Positions 25,487-34,059 of a stretch of 61,198 nt of DNA are shown piece after piece; positions within the stretch are counted from its first letter, which is position 1; every line of letters begins with the position of its first letter. This stretch comes from CAXTKD01 sp964244885 (GTDB taxonomy: Bacteria > Pseudomonadota > Alphaproteobacteria > Sphingomonadales > Sphingomonadaceae): positions 1 to 61,198 of the forward strand of contig CAXTKD010000019.1 in the NCBI GenBank assembly GCA_964244885.1, read 5' to 3'. A program made the translations under genes and the position numbers. Below the pieces are notes generated by a model. It was not told the origin of the DNA and did not search any database. It saw nothing but the letters and a program-made list of their open reading frames with translations.

Positions 25487-26806
25487 TTAGCGCGACGCGG
25501 TCTGCACCGCTGGAGCGACGGTGCGGTCGATCAGCTTGACCGCATAATCCAGCTGGAAGTCGGTGACGCCCTTCTTCTTCAGCGTCTCGGGCGTGTCGGC
25601 GAAGCGCGGGTCGGGCTTGCCGTCGTCCTCGATCACCTTGTCGTCGGCCTTGAGCTCCTGGATCAGATGATGCCGCAGGTCCGACTCGCGCAGGCGCGGG
25701 CGCTCCTTGTAATCGGCGTCGGAGAGTTGCGGCACTACGACGTCGGGCTCGATGCCGAGCGTCTGCACCGAGCGGCCGGCGGGCGTGAAATAGCGCGCGG
25801 TGGTGAGGCGGAGCGCAGTGTCGGACGACAGCGGAATGAGCGTCTGGACCGAGCCCTTGCCGAAGCTCTGCTCGCCGAGGACGATGGCGCGGCGGTGGTC
25901 CTGGAGCGCGCCGGCGACGATCTCGGCCGCCGAGGCCGAGCCCTGGTCGACGAGCACGACGATCGGCTTGCCGGCGGTGAGGTCGCCCGGCTTGGCGTAA
26001 TAGCGCTGGACGTCGCCTTTGGCGCGACCGCGCTGCGAGACGATCTCGCCGCGCTCGAGGAAGGCGTCGGAGACGTCGATCGCCTGGTCGAGCAGCCCGC
26101 CGGGATTCGAGCGCAGGTCGATGACATAGCCCGCGATCTTGGGGCCGATCGACTTCTGCAGGCTGAGGATCGCGCTCTTGGTGGCGTCGCCGGTCTGGCG
26201 GCTGAAGGTCGCGATGCGAATCAGGCCGACATCGCCCTTCGCCTCCCACTTCACCGGCTTCACCTGAACGATCTCGCGCTTCAGCGTGTAGTCGAGCGGC
26301 TTCGCCGCGCCGGGGCGGACGACGGTGATCTTGATCGTCGTGCCTGGCGCGCCGCGCATCTTCTCGACCGCCTCGTTGAGGCTGGCGCCGTAGAGCAACT
26401 GGCCGTCGAGGTGCGTGATGAAATCGCCCGCCTTGATCCCGGCGCGCGCCGCGGGCGTGTCGTCGGTCGGAGTCACGACCTTGACGACGCCGTCCTCCAT
26501 CGAGACGGTAAGGCCGAGGCCGCCGTACTCGCCGTCGGTCGTCGTCTTCATGTTGTCGAAGTCTTTGGCGTTCAGATAGCTCGAATGCGGATCGAGGCTT
26601 TCCAGCATGCCGTTGATCGCGCCCTCGATCAGCGTCTTGTCGTCGACCTTGTCGACATATTCGGCGCGGACCCGCTCGAAGACGTCCATCAGCGCGTCGA
26701 GCTGCTTGTAGGTGTCGGCGTCGTTGGCGGCCTGCACCGCGGTGGCGATCGGCCACAGCGCGAGCGCGGCGGCGGGGATGACATACTTCAGATACGGACG
26801 CGACAT
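25487..26806 (-). CDS. S41 family C-terminal processing peptidase (CtpA-like)
   Basis: This encodes a 439-residue periplasmic serine protease. It has a signal peptide (about residues 1-27), a PDZ domain (about 95-165, GGLGLTVSMEDGVVKVV) and the S41 catalytic core with S292 (GSASAAE) and K317 (GKGS) as the Ser/Lys pair. It degrades or trims envelope proteins, often together with EnvC/LytM factors. The start at 26806 overlaps the end of the EnvC-like gene by 19 bases, so the pair is an operon. Confidence 0.95.
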   Translation of the reverse strand: MSRPYLKYVIPAAALALWPIATAVQAANDADTYKQLDALMDVFERVRAEYVDKVDDKTLIEGAINGMLESLDPHSSYLNAKDFDNMKTTTDGEYGGLGLTVSMEDGVVKVVTPTDDTPAARAGIKAGDFITHLDGQLLYGASLNEAVEKMRGAPGTTIKITVVRPGAAKPLDYTLKREIVQVKPVKWEAKGDVGLIRIATFSRQTGDATKSAILSLQKSIGPKIAGYVIDLRSNPGGLLDQAIDVSDAFLERGEIVSQRGRAKGDVQRYYAKPGDLTAGKPIVVLVDQGSASAAEIVAGALQDHRRAIVLGEQSFGKGSVQTLIPLSSDTALRLTTARYFTPAGRSVQTLGIEPDVVVPQLSDADYKERPRLRESDLRHHLIQELKADDKVIEDDGKPDPRFADTPETLKKKGVTDFQLDYAVKLIDRTVAPAVQTASR

Positions 26807-27939
26807 GGAGCTTCGATCCTGCTTCGTGCGGCATTCATAGCACGACCATCCCCATGTGCGAACGCCGCGTCGCCATGGCAAGCCAGCGCGGGGAAATGCG
26901 GCAGCGGATCGACGATCACGCCGCCTCGCCGGAGCTCGTAGCGTAGAATTGGCGCGGCGAGCGGCATCCGGCCGAGCACGGTGCCGGCGGGGAGGATCGC
27001 ACCGGGGCGGACGGCGACGCTGCCGAGCCCCGACAGGATCGAGCGCCAGCCGCCGCCGTGATCGAGGATGACGACGCCGCCGTAGCTGCGGAACAGGCCG
27101 GCGTAGGAGACGCGGCCGGCGGCGGGGCCGACGATGGCCGACTGTGGCAGGGTCGAGAGCGCGAGCGCGCCGGGTAGCGGCATGGCGCCCGGCGCCTTGG
27201 TCAGCTCCCCGCCGGCGGGCCAGCGCAGGATGAGGTCTGCGCTGCTCCCCGGAACGGGCGACAGCCGGGCAACAAGATCGCGCAGCGAGGAGGCGTCTGC
27301 GGAGAGACGCTGCGCGACGCGCGCCTGCTCGATGGCCCGCGCGGACAGCAGGCTTTCGTCGCGAAGCGCCTCGGCGCTGACGCGGGCGAGCTGGTTGCGG
27401 TCGCGGGCGAGCGCGACGGCAAGCGTGGATTCGCGGTCGCGCGCCGCCGCCAGCTTGGCGCTCAGCGCCTCGCTCTTCGCGAACTCGGTACGGAGGGTCA
27501 CCGTTCGAGCGCGCAGGCCGGGCGTCATCGCATCGAGCGCCATGCGGGCGTGCGCGATGTCGGTCGCGCTCCCGGGCTGAACAAGCGTCAGTGCGGCAGG
27601 GCGGCGCGCCATCGTTTGCAGGACAGCGAGAAGACGGGTCGCCTCCTGCTGCCAGGAAGCGAGTCGAGCGCGGCGTTCGATCTGCTGGCGCTCGATCGTC
27701 GCGAGCACACGCTCGGCATGAGCAAGGCGGCGTTCGCTTGCTTCGACGCGCGCGGTCAGCCGGGGGAGCGCGGCGCTGGCGTTGGCGGCGCGCCGGCGGG
27801 CTGCGGCAGCTCCGACCTTGGCGGCGGCGCTGTCCTGCCGCGATTCAACCGACGCGCGTTCGGTCGACGCCAGGCGCTCACGCGCCGCGTCCGGGAGCGG
27901 AGCGGCGGCGAGCGCCAGAAGGACGATCAGCCGCCTCAT
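26788..27939 (-). CDS. EnvC-like murein hydrolase activator with degenerate LytM domain
   Basis: This encodes a 383-residue protein: N-terminal signal-like helix, long coiled coil (about residues 15-215, Ala/Arg-rich), and a C-terminal M23/LytM fold (GRVSYAGLFRSYGGVVILDHGGGWRSILSGL). The zinc ligands are missing: where active LytM enzymes have HxH this has RYELRR, and no HxxxD is visible. As in EnvC, it should activate amidases rather than cut murein itself. It overlaps rlmH upstream (ATGA) and ctpA downstream. Confidence 0.9.
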   Translation of the reverse strand: MRRLIVLLALAAAPLPDAARERLASTERASVESRQDSAAAKVGAAAARRRAANASAALPRLTARVEASERRLAHAERVLATIERQQIERRARLASWQQEATRLLAVLQTMARRPAALTLVQPGSATDIAHARMALDAMTPGLRARTVTLRTEFAKSEALSAKLAAARDRESTLAVALARDRNQLARVSAEALRDESLLSARAIEQARVAQRLSADASSLRDLVARLSPVPGSSADLILRWPAGGELTKAPGAMPLPGALALSTLPQSAIVGPAAGRVSYAGLFRSYGGVVILDHGGGWRSILSGLGSVAVRPGAILPAGTVLGRMPLAAPILRYELRRGGVIVDPLPHFPALACHGDAAFAHGDGRAMNAARSRIEAPCRVRI

Positions 27940-28358
27940 CCGTCGCGGTGATAGGGGTGACCGGCGAGGATCGCGGTGGCGCGGTAAAGCTGCTCGGCGA
28001 GCATGGCGCGGACCATCAGGTGCGGCCAGGTCGCAAGGCCGAAGCTCAGCAGCAGGCCGGCGCCGTCGCGTGTCGCCGGGTCATGGCCATCGGCGGCGCC
28101 AATCAGGAAGCGCGCCTCGCGCATGCCGTCGTCGCGCCAGCCGCCGAGCTTGTCGGCAAAGGCGCGCGAGCCGAGCGGCACACCCTTTTCATCCAGCACG
28201 ATGTCGATCGAGGGAGTTAGCGGCTCGGGAGTCTTGCCCCCGGTCTCGGGAAGCTCGGTGACCAGCACCGGCCAGGCGATGCGCTTCACATAGCGATCGA
28301 CGAGCTCGGCCTCGGGGCTCCGCCCGATGCGGCCGCGCGCGACGATGTGCAGCCGCAA
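27936..28358 (-). CDS. rlmH: 23S rRNA pseudouridine-1915 N3-methyltransferase RlmH (TTG start)
   Basis: This encodes a 140-residue SPOUT methyltransferase: RLHIVARGRIGRSPEAELVDRYVKRI at the N-terminus, and the knot region IGAADGHDP..LSFGLATWPHLMVRAMLAEQLYRATAILAGHPYHRDG at the C-terminus, ending exactly as the family does. It methylates m3Psi1915 in helix 69. No ATG or GTG fits; the TTG at 28358 lies one base after the rsfS stop and gives the standard N-terminus. Confidence 0.93.
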   Translation of the reverse strand: MRLHIVARGRIGRSPEAELVDRYVKRIAWPVLVTELPETGGKTPEPLTPSIDIVLDEKGVPLGSRAFADKLGGWRDDGMREARFLIGAADGHDPATRDGAGLLLSFGLATWPHLMVRAMLAEQLYRATAILAGHPYHRDG

Positions 28359-28359
28359 C

Positions 28360-28758
28360 TTACGTCGCGGGGACTGGCGCCGGGCCGGTCTGGTCGAACG
28401 CCCACATCTTCTCGAGATTGTAGAAGCTGCGGACCTCTGGCCGGAACAGGTGGACGATGACGTCACCGGCGTCGAGCAGCACCCAGTCGGCGGTCGGCAG
28501 GCCCTCGATCCGGACCTCGCGCTTCAGCTCGGTCTTGATCTTCTGCGCGAGCTTGTTGGCCATCGAGGCGACCTGGCGCGTCGACCGGCCGGAGGCGATC
28601 ACCATATGATCGGCGATCGTCGTCTTGCCTTTCAACGGGATGCTCGCGACTTCGACCGCCTGGTCCTCGTCGAGCGATTTCAGGACGAGGTCGTGCAGGC
28701 TTGAGCCCGCATCCTCGTCACGCGAGACGCCGCGCTGGGCGGCGGTAGTGGAAGGCAA
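28360..28758 (-). CDS. rsfS: Ribosome silencing factor RsfS (TTG start)
   Basis: This encodes a 132-residue RsfS/Iojap protein: LHDLVLKSLDEDQAVEVASIPLKGKTTIADHMVIASGRSTRQVASMANKLAQKIK, then GLPTADWVLLDAGDVIVHLFRPEVRSFYNLEKMW. It binds L14 and blocks subunit joining in starvation. The start is inferred as the TTG at 28758, which has AAAGGA eight bases upstream, inside the last codons of nadD. A second in-frame TTG at 28788 would lie inside nadD. Confidence 0.92.
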   Translation of the reverse strand: MPSTTAAQRGVSRDEDAGSSLHDLVLKSLDEDQAVEVASIPLKGKTTIADHMVIASGRSTRQVASMANKLAQKIKTELKREVRIEGLPTADWVLLDAGDVIVHLFRPEVRSFYNLEKMWAFDQTGPAPVPAT

Positions 28759-28763
28759 GCGAT

Positions 28764-29363
28764 CTATCCTTTCATCCTGGCGGCCCAATCGGGATCACGC
28801 GCGCGAACTGCGGTGGCCGACAGCACAGACAAGCGGATGTCGAGGATGACGATCGCCGGAAGCCTCCACTCGGTCCAATGCCGAACACGCGCCTGACCAC
28901 GGCGAAACCGCCCTAGCCACCCCATCGCCGGAGCGACATGAGCGGACCCAATATAGCCCGGACGGCCGAAAACGGCAATCGGCACGCGCGCGGCCAGCCC
29001 CCGCCAGTCGCGCCAGCGGTGAAACTGGGCGAGATTGTCCGCGCCCATCAGCCAGATGAAGCGCGCATTGGGGTGACGCCGCTGGAGCGCGGTGACGGTG
29101 TCGACGGTGTAGCGGGTGCCGAGATCCGTCTCGACCGCCATCGGCCGGATGCGCGGGTGCCGGGCTGCGGCGCGGGCCGAGGCGAGCCGGGCGGCGAGCG
29201 GCGCCATGCCGGATTCGGCTTTCAGCGGGTTCTGCGGGCTGACCAGCCACCACACTTCATCGAGGCCGAGGCGGCGCATCGCCTCGGTGCTGATGTGGCG
29301 GTGCGCGGCATGGGCGGGATTGAACGAACCACCGAGCAAGCCGATGCGCGCGCCGCTCGTCAA
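28764..29363 (-). CDS. nadD: Nicotinate-nucleotide adenylyltransferase NadD (TTG start)
   Basis: This encodes a 199-residue NaMN adenylyltransferase making NaAD in NAD synthesis. The nucleotide-binding motif is GLLGGSFNPAHAAHRHIS (residues 8-25), and the C-terminal ISSTxxR counterpart is LSVLSATAVRAR. The TTG at 29363 is the only start upstream of the motif; it overlaps the parE stop (TTGA), with no good ribosome site of its own. Translation of this essential enzyme therefore appears coupled to the toxin gene upstream. Confidence 0.92.
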   Translation of the reverse strand: MTSGARIGLLGGSFNPAHAAHRHISTEAMRRLGLDEVWWLVSPQNPLKAESGMAPLAARLASARAAARHPRIRPMAVETDLGTRYTVDTVTALQRRHPNARFIWLMGADNLAQFHRWRDWRGLAARVPIAVFGRPGYIGSAHVAPAMGWLGRFRRGQARVRHWTEWRLPAIVILDIRLSVLSATAVRARDPDWAARMKG

Positions 29364-29641
29364 ACCGAGCGCCAGTTTTCGGACGCATGATAAATGCGGA
29401 CGACATGGACGCCCGCCTTCCGAGATCGATAGATCGCGACGTAGGCGCCACCAATCGACAGCTTGCGATTACTGCTTTCGCCGAGTTCGGGGGCACTAAG
29501 CGGGAATCTGACGACGCGCTCCAACCCGTCGAGGATCATATCGATCGCCGCCTCGGCCGCAGCCGGGTCCTTGGGCCTCAAGAAAGCATCGAGCCGCGCC
29601 AGATCGCGACGCGCTTTCGGCGACCACGATATGCCGCTCAA
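29360..29641 (-). CDS. parE: RelE/ParE family toxin (TTG start)
   Basis: This encodes a 93-residue ParE-type toxin: ISWSPKARRDLARLDAFLRPKDPAAAEAAIDMILDGLERVVRFPLSAPELGES, then RKLSIGGAYVAIYRSRKAGVHVVRIYHASENW. The ParE fold and the conserved basic C-terminal part are clear. ParE toxins poison DNA gyrase, while RelE relatives cut mRNA; this one looks closer to ParE. It starts with TTG overlapping the parD stop (TTGA), and its own stop overlaps nadD. The pair sits inside a conserved housekeeping gene order. Confidence 0.88.
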   Translation of the reverse strand: MSGISWSPKARRDLARLDAFLRPKDPAAAEAAIDMILDGLERVVRFPLSAPELGESSNRKLSIGGAYVAIYRSRKAGVHVVRIYHASENWRSV

Positions 29642-29892
29642 GCCGCCGACTTCTGTGGGAGACGATGCGGAGCAAACTCGGCAACGATATCCTCGTGCGG
29701 AATCCAGCCTTCGCTTTCCCCGGAGACTAGGCCCTCCTCAACGAAGTCGACGAAGGCTGAGCATTCTTCCGCATATTGCTTGATTGCGCGAGCGATCAGC
29801 CAACCGCGCTTTCGATCATAGAATTCACCAAGGCGATCGAGCTTGGAAGCGGTTTCAGCGTCAATGCGGGCGGTGACGACAACTTGCGACAT
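29638..29892 (-). CDS. parD: ParD/CopG-type ribbon-helix-helix antitoxin
   Basis: This encodes an 84-residue antitoxin with an N-terminal ribbon-helix-helix (SQVVVTARIDAETASKLDRLGEFYDRKRGWLIARAIKQYAEE) and an acidic C-terminal tail for toxin binding (FVEEGLVSGESEGWIPHEDI). The ATG at 29892 has GAGAGG five bases upstream. It should bind the perfect palindrome at 29912-29937 just upstream and repress the operon. Confidence 0.88.
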   Translation of the reverse strand: MSQVVVTARIDAETASKLDRLGEFYDRKRGWLIARAIKQYAEECSAFVDFVEEGLVSGESEGWIPHEDIVAEFAPHRLPQKSAA

Positions 29893-29911
29893 AGGCACCT
29901 CTCACGGAGAA

Positions 29912-29937
29912 TGTAACGGATGTATACATCCGTTACA
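29912..29937. promoter_or_regulatory. 26-bp perfect palindrome: likely ParD operator
   Basis: The half-site TGTAACGGATGTA is followed directly by its exact inverse complement. It lies 20 bases before the parD start codon and five bases from the proA stop. A ribbon-helix-helix antitoxin with a palindrome over its promoter is the classic autoregulation layout. AT content at the centre could overlap a -10 element. Confidence 0.85.
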
Positions 29938-29941
29938 AGTT

Positions 29942-31171
29942 CTACGGTCGGATCTGGCCCCTGCCGCGAACGATGGTCTTGTAGGTCGTCAGCCCCTCCA
30001 GAGCGACGGGGCCGCGGGCATGAAGGCGGCCGGTTGCGATGCCGATCTCGGCGCCGAAGCCGAACTCGCCGCCATCGGCGAACTGGGTCGAGGCGTTCAG
30101 GAGGACGATCGCCGAATCGACCTCGCGCAGGAAGCGCTCCGCCGTCGCCGCGTCCTCGGTGACGATCGCGTCGGTATGCTGAGAGCCGTGGGCGGCAATG
30201 TGCGCGATGGCGCCGCCGACGCCGTCGACCAAGCCGACCGAGACGATGGCGTCGAGGTATTCCGTGCCCCAATCCTGCGGTGTGGCCGCTCGTACGCGCG
30301 AGTCGAGCGACGCAAGGTCGGGTGAGGCCCGGACTTCGCAGCCGGCATCAAGGAGCGCGCCCAGCAGGCGCGGCGCGAGAGACGATGCACGATCGATCAG
30401 TATCGTCTCGGCCGCGCCGCAGACGCCGGTGCGGCGCATCTTGGCGTTGACGACGATCGCCTCGGCCTTCGCCGGATCGGCGGCGGCGTCGACGTAGACA
30501 TGGTTGATGCCCTCGAGGTGCGCGAGGACGGGGACGCGCGCCTCGGCCTGGACGCGGGCGACGAGGCCCTTGCCGCCGCGCGGGATGATGACGTCGATCA
30601 GGCCGGAGGCGGCGAGCATCTCTCCGACGGCGGCGCGGTCGGCGGTCGGGACGAGCTGGATCGCAGCCTCGGGAAGAGCGGCGGCGCGCAGCCCCGCGAG
30701 CAGCGCGGCGTGGATCGCGCGGTTGGACCCGGTCGCTTCCGAGCCGCCGCGCAGGATGCAGGCGTTGCCGGCCATGAGGCAGAGCGCGCCGGCGTCGGCG
30801 GTGACGTTGGGGCGGCTCTCGTAGATGATGCCGATGACGCCGAGCGGCACACGGACGCGCTCGAAGCGCAGGCCGTTGGGCTGCTCCCACTTTGTGATGA
30901 ACGCACCGACCGGATCGGGCAGCGCCGCTACCGCTTCGAGGCCCTCGGCAACGCCTTCGAGGCGCGCCTCGTCGAGGCGGAGGCGGTCGAGCATCGCCGA
31001 AGACAAGCCAGAAGCGTTCGCAATGTCGGCGGCGTTGGCCGCGAGGATAGAGGCCTTGGCCGCACGAAGCGCGGCGGCGGCTTCGCGTAGCGCGAGCGCC
31101 TTCTGCGCGGTCGGTGCCAGCGCCAACACCGCAACGGCGCTTCGCGCGGCTTTGCCCATCTCGGCGATCAT
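29942..31171 (-). CDS. proA: Glutamate-5-semialdehyde dehydrogenase (gamma-glutamyl phosphate reductase)
   Basis: This encodes a 409-residue ProA, the second step of proline synthesis. Family phrases are GVIGIIYESRPNVTADAGALCLMAGNACILRGGSEA, the PRGGKGLV loop and AVVNAKMRRTGVCGAAETILID, where the Cys in RTGVCGAAE is catalytic. Length is normal. Its start overlaps proB by four bases. The stop abuts the parDE operator. Confidence 0.97.
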   Translation of the reverse strand: MIAEMGKAARSAVAVLALAPTAQKALALREAAAALRAAKASILAANAADIANASGLSSAMLDRLRLDEARLEGVAEGLEAVAALPDPVGAFITKWEQPNGLRFERVRVPLGVIGIIYESRPNVTADAGALCLMAGNACILRGGSEATGSNRAIHAALLAGLRAAALPEAAIQLVPTADRAAVGEMLAASGLIDVIIPRGGKGLVARVQAEARVPVLAHLEGINHVYVDAAADPAKAEAIVVNAKMRRTGVCGAAETILIDRASSLAPRLLGALLDAGCEVRASPDLASLDSRVRAATPQDWGTEYLDAIVSVGLVDGVGGAIAHIAAHGSQHTDAIVTEDAATAERFLREVDSAIVLLNASTQFADGGEFGFGAEIGIATGRLHARGPVALEGLTTYKTIVRGRGQIRP

Positions 31172-32310
31172 AGCATCACCAGATGGTCGCGGTGGACGAG
31201 CGCGGCACGGGGGGCATAGCCGAGGAGTTCGGCCTGCGCGTCCTGGCGGCGACCGGCGATACGCTCGGCGTCTGCCGCGTCGTAGCCGACGAGGCCTCGC
31301 GCGATGGCGCGGCCGTCGGGCGTCAGGATATCGACGGGGTCGCCGCGCTCGAACCGGCCTTCCACCCGGGTCACGCCGGCCGCAAGCAGGCTCTTGCCCT
31401 GCCCAAGCGCGGTTGCGGCGCCGGCATCGACGTGGATCTTGCCGGCGACGGTCAGGCGGCCGGCGAGCCAGGCCTTGCGCGCGGGCGCGGCGGCGGGGGC
31501 AATGAAGACGGTGCCGCGCCCGTCGGCATGGAACGAGGCGAGCGGGTGGTCGCGCTTGCCCGAGACGATCGCTAGGTGCGCGCCGGCGGCGAGCGCGATG
31601 CGCGCCGCCTGGAGCTTCGACACCATGCCGCCCGACCCGAGGCCCGAGGCTGATCGGCCGTCCGCCATCGCCTCGATCCGCGCGTCGAGCGTCTCGACGG
31701 TGTCGATCAGCGTCGCGGCGGGATCGCTGGGGTTGGCGGTGTAGAGGCCGTCGACATCGGACAGCAGGATGACGCCCCCGGCCCCGGCGGCCTGCGCGAC
31801 GCGGGCCGCCAGGCGATCGTTGTCGCCGAAGCGGATCTCGGCGGTGGCGACGCTGTCGTTCTCGTTGAGCACCGGCACGGCGCCGAGCGACAGCAGGCGG
31901 TCGAGCGTCGCGCTGGCGTTGAGGAAGCGGCGGCGGTCCTCGAGGTCGTCTAATGTCACCAGCATCTGCGCGGCGACGATGCGGCGTTCGGCAAGCAGCG
32001 CGGCATAGGCCTGGCTGAGCGCGATCTGGCCGGCCGCGGCGGCAGCCTGCGCGTCCTCAAGGCTGGCGCGGCCGCCCTTGGGCAGGCCGAGCGCGAGCGC
32101 GCCGAGCGCGATGGCGCCCGACGAGACGATCGCCACCTGCTGCCCGGCGGCGCGGCGCGCGGCGATATCGTCGAGCACCCCGGCGAGCCAGGGGAGGCGC
32201 AGCGCGCCCTGTGAATCGACGAGCAGCGACGATCCGATCTTGACGACCAGACGCGGGCAATTCGCTGGGGCGAAGCGCGCGACGCGTTGGTCGGCTACCA
32301 AGGCGTCCAT
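31168..32310 (-). CDS. proB: Glutamate 5-kinase
   Basis: This encodes a 380-residue gamma-glutamyl kinase, first step of proline synthesis and usual point of proline feedback. The amino acid kinase domain (VVKIGSSLLVDSQG, IVSSGAIALGALALG, LNENDSVATAEIRFGDNDRLAARVAQ) is followed by a C-terminal PUA domain (about residues 285-370). The ATG at 32310 overlaps the end of obgE by 16 bases. Confidence 0.97.
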   Translation of the reverse strand: MDALVADQRVARFAPANCPRLVVKIGSSLLVDSQGALRLPWLAGVLDDIAARRAAGQQVAIVSSGAIALGALALGLPKGGRASLEDAQAAAAAGQIALSQAYAALLAERRIVAAQMLVTLDDLEDRRRFLNASATLDRLLSLGAVPVLNENDSVATAEIRFGDNDRLAARVAQAAGAGGVILLSDVDGLYTANPSDPAATLIDTVETLDARIEAMADGRSASGLGSGGMVSKLQAARIALAAGAHLAIVSGKRDHPLASFHADGRGTVFIAPAAAPARKAWLAGRLTVAGKIHVDAGAATALGQGKSLLAAGVTRVEGRFERGDPVDILTPDGRAIARGLVGYDAADAERIAGRRQDAQAELLGYAPRAALVHRDHLVML

Positions 32311-33326
32311 GCCGCCTTCTCGGGCGCCTCGGCGGCCTTGCGGCCGACCGCGGTGGTGAGTTGGTCGAGCACCTCGTCCATCCCGGCGCGGGTCGCGGCG
32401 GAGATGACGAACACGGGCGCGCCTGAGACCTTCGCCAGTTTCTTGCGAAGCTTCTCCAGAAGCTTGGGGTCGACGATGTCGGCCTTGGTCAGTGCGATCA
32501 CCTCGTCCTTGTCATCGAGGCCAGCACCATAAGCTTCGAGCTCGTTGCGGACGATCTCATAGCCCTCCGCCGGATCGTCGGCGCTGGCGTCGACCAGATG
32601 GAGCAGGATGCGGCAACGCTCGATGTGACCCAGAAAGCGGTCGCCGATACCGACGCCGTCCGCCGCGCCCCCGATCAGGCCGGGGATGTCGGCGAGAACG
32701 AACTCGGCGCCGCGGTGGCCGACGACGCCGAGCTGTGGCTTCAGGGTCGTGAACGGGTAGGCGCCGACCTTGGCCTGGGCGTTGCTGACGGCGTTCAGGA
32801 AGGTCGACTTGCCGGCGTTCGGCAGGCCGAGCAGGCCGGCATCGGCGATCAGCTTCAGCCGCAGCCAGACCGACATGTCCTGCCCCGGGAAGCCCTTCTG
32901 GTGCTGGCGCGGCGCGCGGTTGGTCGAGGTCTTGTACGACGCGTTGCCGAGGCCGCCGTCGCCACCCTTCAGGAACAGGATGCGCTGACCGGGCTCGGCG
33001 AGATCGATCAGCGGCGTGCGCGCCTCGTCGTCCGCCAGCACCTCGGTGCCGACGGGAACCCGGATGACGAGGTCGTCGCCGCCGGCGCCGGTGCGGTCGC
33101 GCCCCGATCCGCCGACGCCGCGCTGCGCCCGGAAGTGCTGCTGGTAGCGGAAGTCGATGAGGGTGTTGAGGCCCTCCACCGCCTCGAACCACACGTCGCC
33201 GCCCTTGCCCCCCTTGCCGCCGTCGGGTCCGCCATATTCGACGAACTTCTCGCGCCGGAACGACACCGCGCCGTCGCCGCCCCAGCCCGACTGGAGGTGG
33301 ATCTTGGCTTGGTCGAGAAATTTCAT
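32295..33326 (-). CDS. obgE: GTPase ObgE/CgtA
   Basis: This encodes a 343-residue Obg GTPase. The glycine-rich Obg domain covers residues 1-158 (KIHLQSGWGGDGAVSFRREKFVEYGGPDGGKGGKGGDV), and the G domain has G1 GLPNAGKS (167-174), DIPGLI and LTKAD motifs. It acts in 50S subunit assembly and stress response. Length and order after rplU-rpmA are standard, with one GNAT gene inserted between rpmA and obgE. Confidence 0.97.
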   Translation of the reverse strand: MKFLDQAKIHLQSGWGGDGAVSFRREKFVEYGGPDGGKGGKGGDVWFEAVEGLNTLIDFRYQQHFRAQRGVGGSGRDRTGAGGDDLVIRVPVGTEVLADDEARTPLIDLAEPGQRILFLKGGDGGLGNASYKTSTNRAPRQHQKGFPGQDMSVWLRLKLIADAGLLGLPNAGKSTFLNAVSNAQAKVGAYPFTTLKPQLGVVGHRGAEFVLADIPGLIGGAADGVGIGDRFLGHIERCRILLHLVDASADDPAEGYEIVRNELEAYGAGLDDKDEVIALTKADIVDPKLLEKLRKKLAKVSGAPVFVISAATRAGMDEVLDQLTTAVGRKAAEAPEKAAWTPW

Positions 33327-33889
33327 GCGGCTTCTCTAAGCGCCCCGCGCCCGGCGCGCCACTGCTCGGCGGTCAGCGCGTATTCGACCGAGTCGACATG
33401 CGCGTTCCGCGCCCGGCACGGATAGGGGACGACCTCGCCGGTCGGCACGAAGCCGAGCTTCTTCAGCACCGAGCCGGAAGCGGGGTTGTCGACATAGTGG
33501 CCGGCGCCGAGGCGCGGCAGGCGCATTCCCATGAAGGCGAGCTCGAGCACCGCGCGGCCCGCCTCGGTGGCGATGCCCCGGCCCTGCGCGGTCGCGGCCA
33601 GCCAATAGCCGATCTCGACCTCGTGGTCGGGGCCCAAGAAGCGGCCGAAGCCGATCGAGCCGGCGAACGCCGGCAGGCCGACCTCCGAACGTTCGAAGAT
33701 CAGGAAGCTCGCCTCGCCGGGCTGGCGCGACGCGCCCGCCACATAGGCTTCCGCGTCGGCAAGCGAATAGGGCCATGGCGCGCGGCCGAGGTTCTTGACG
33801 ATGTCCCAATGACCGATCGCCGCGGCGACGGCGGGCGCATCCTCGGCCCAGGCGGGCCGCAGGAACAGGCGGGACGTGCGAATGAACAT
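33323..33889 (-). CDS. GNAT family N-acetyltransferase (RimJ-like)
   Basis: This encodes a 188-residue acetyltransferase of the Acetyltransf_3 type: TSRLFLRPAWAEDAPAVAAAI at the N-terminus, the acetyl-CoA loop ATAQGRGIATEA, and NPASGSVLKKLGFVPTGE near the C-terminus. It would acetylate a protein N-terminus or small amine in the cytosol. It overlaps obgE by four bases and is commonly found at this spot in sphingomonads. Confidence 0.9.
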   Translation of the reverse strand: MFIRTSRLFLRPAWAEDAPAVAAAIGHWDIVKNLGRAPWPYSLADAEAYVAGASRQPGEASFLIFERSEVGLPAFAGSIGFGRFLGPDHEVEIGYWLAATAQGRGIATEAGRAVLELAFMGMRLPRLGAGHYVDNPASGSVLKKLGFVPTGEVVPYPCRARNAHVDSVEYALTAEQWRAGRGALREAA

Positions 33890-33964
33890 CTCCGGACTCC
33901 TTCCAACGGGCCGGCCGATGCCACATTCGCGTGACAGTCAGCCGACCCCGGGTACGCCGGAGAG

Positions 33965-33999
33965 GAAAAAGAAAAGGGAGCCGGTGCGACCCGTCTCCC
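33965..33999 (-). terminator. Rho-independent terminator downstream of rpmA
   Basis: On the minus strand a GGGAG..CTCCC stem with a GC-rich interior is followed by TTTTCTTTTT. It lies between rpmA (ends 34060) and the GNAT gene, ending the rplU-rpmA transcript. Confidence 0.7.
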
Positions 34000-34059
34000 T
34001 CTCCGTACACTGACGTTCGGGTCGCTGGCTGGCGACCCTTTGAACGTGGGCGCCTGACG

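Noticed and set aside
26788..27939. EnvC-like protein as an active M23 peptidase
   Set aside because: The HxxxD and HxH zinc ligands are missing, so it can only be an activator.
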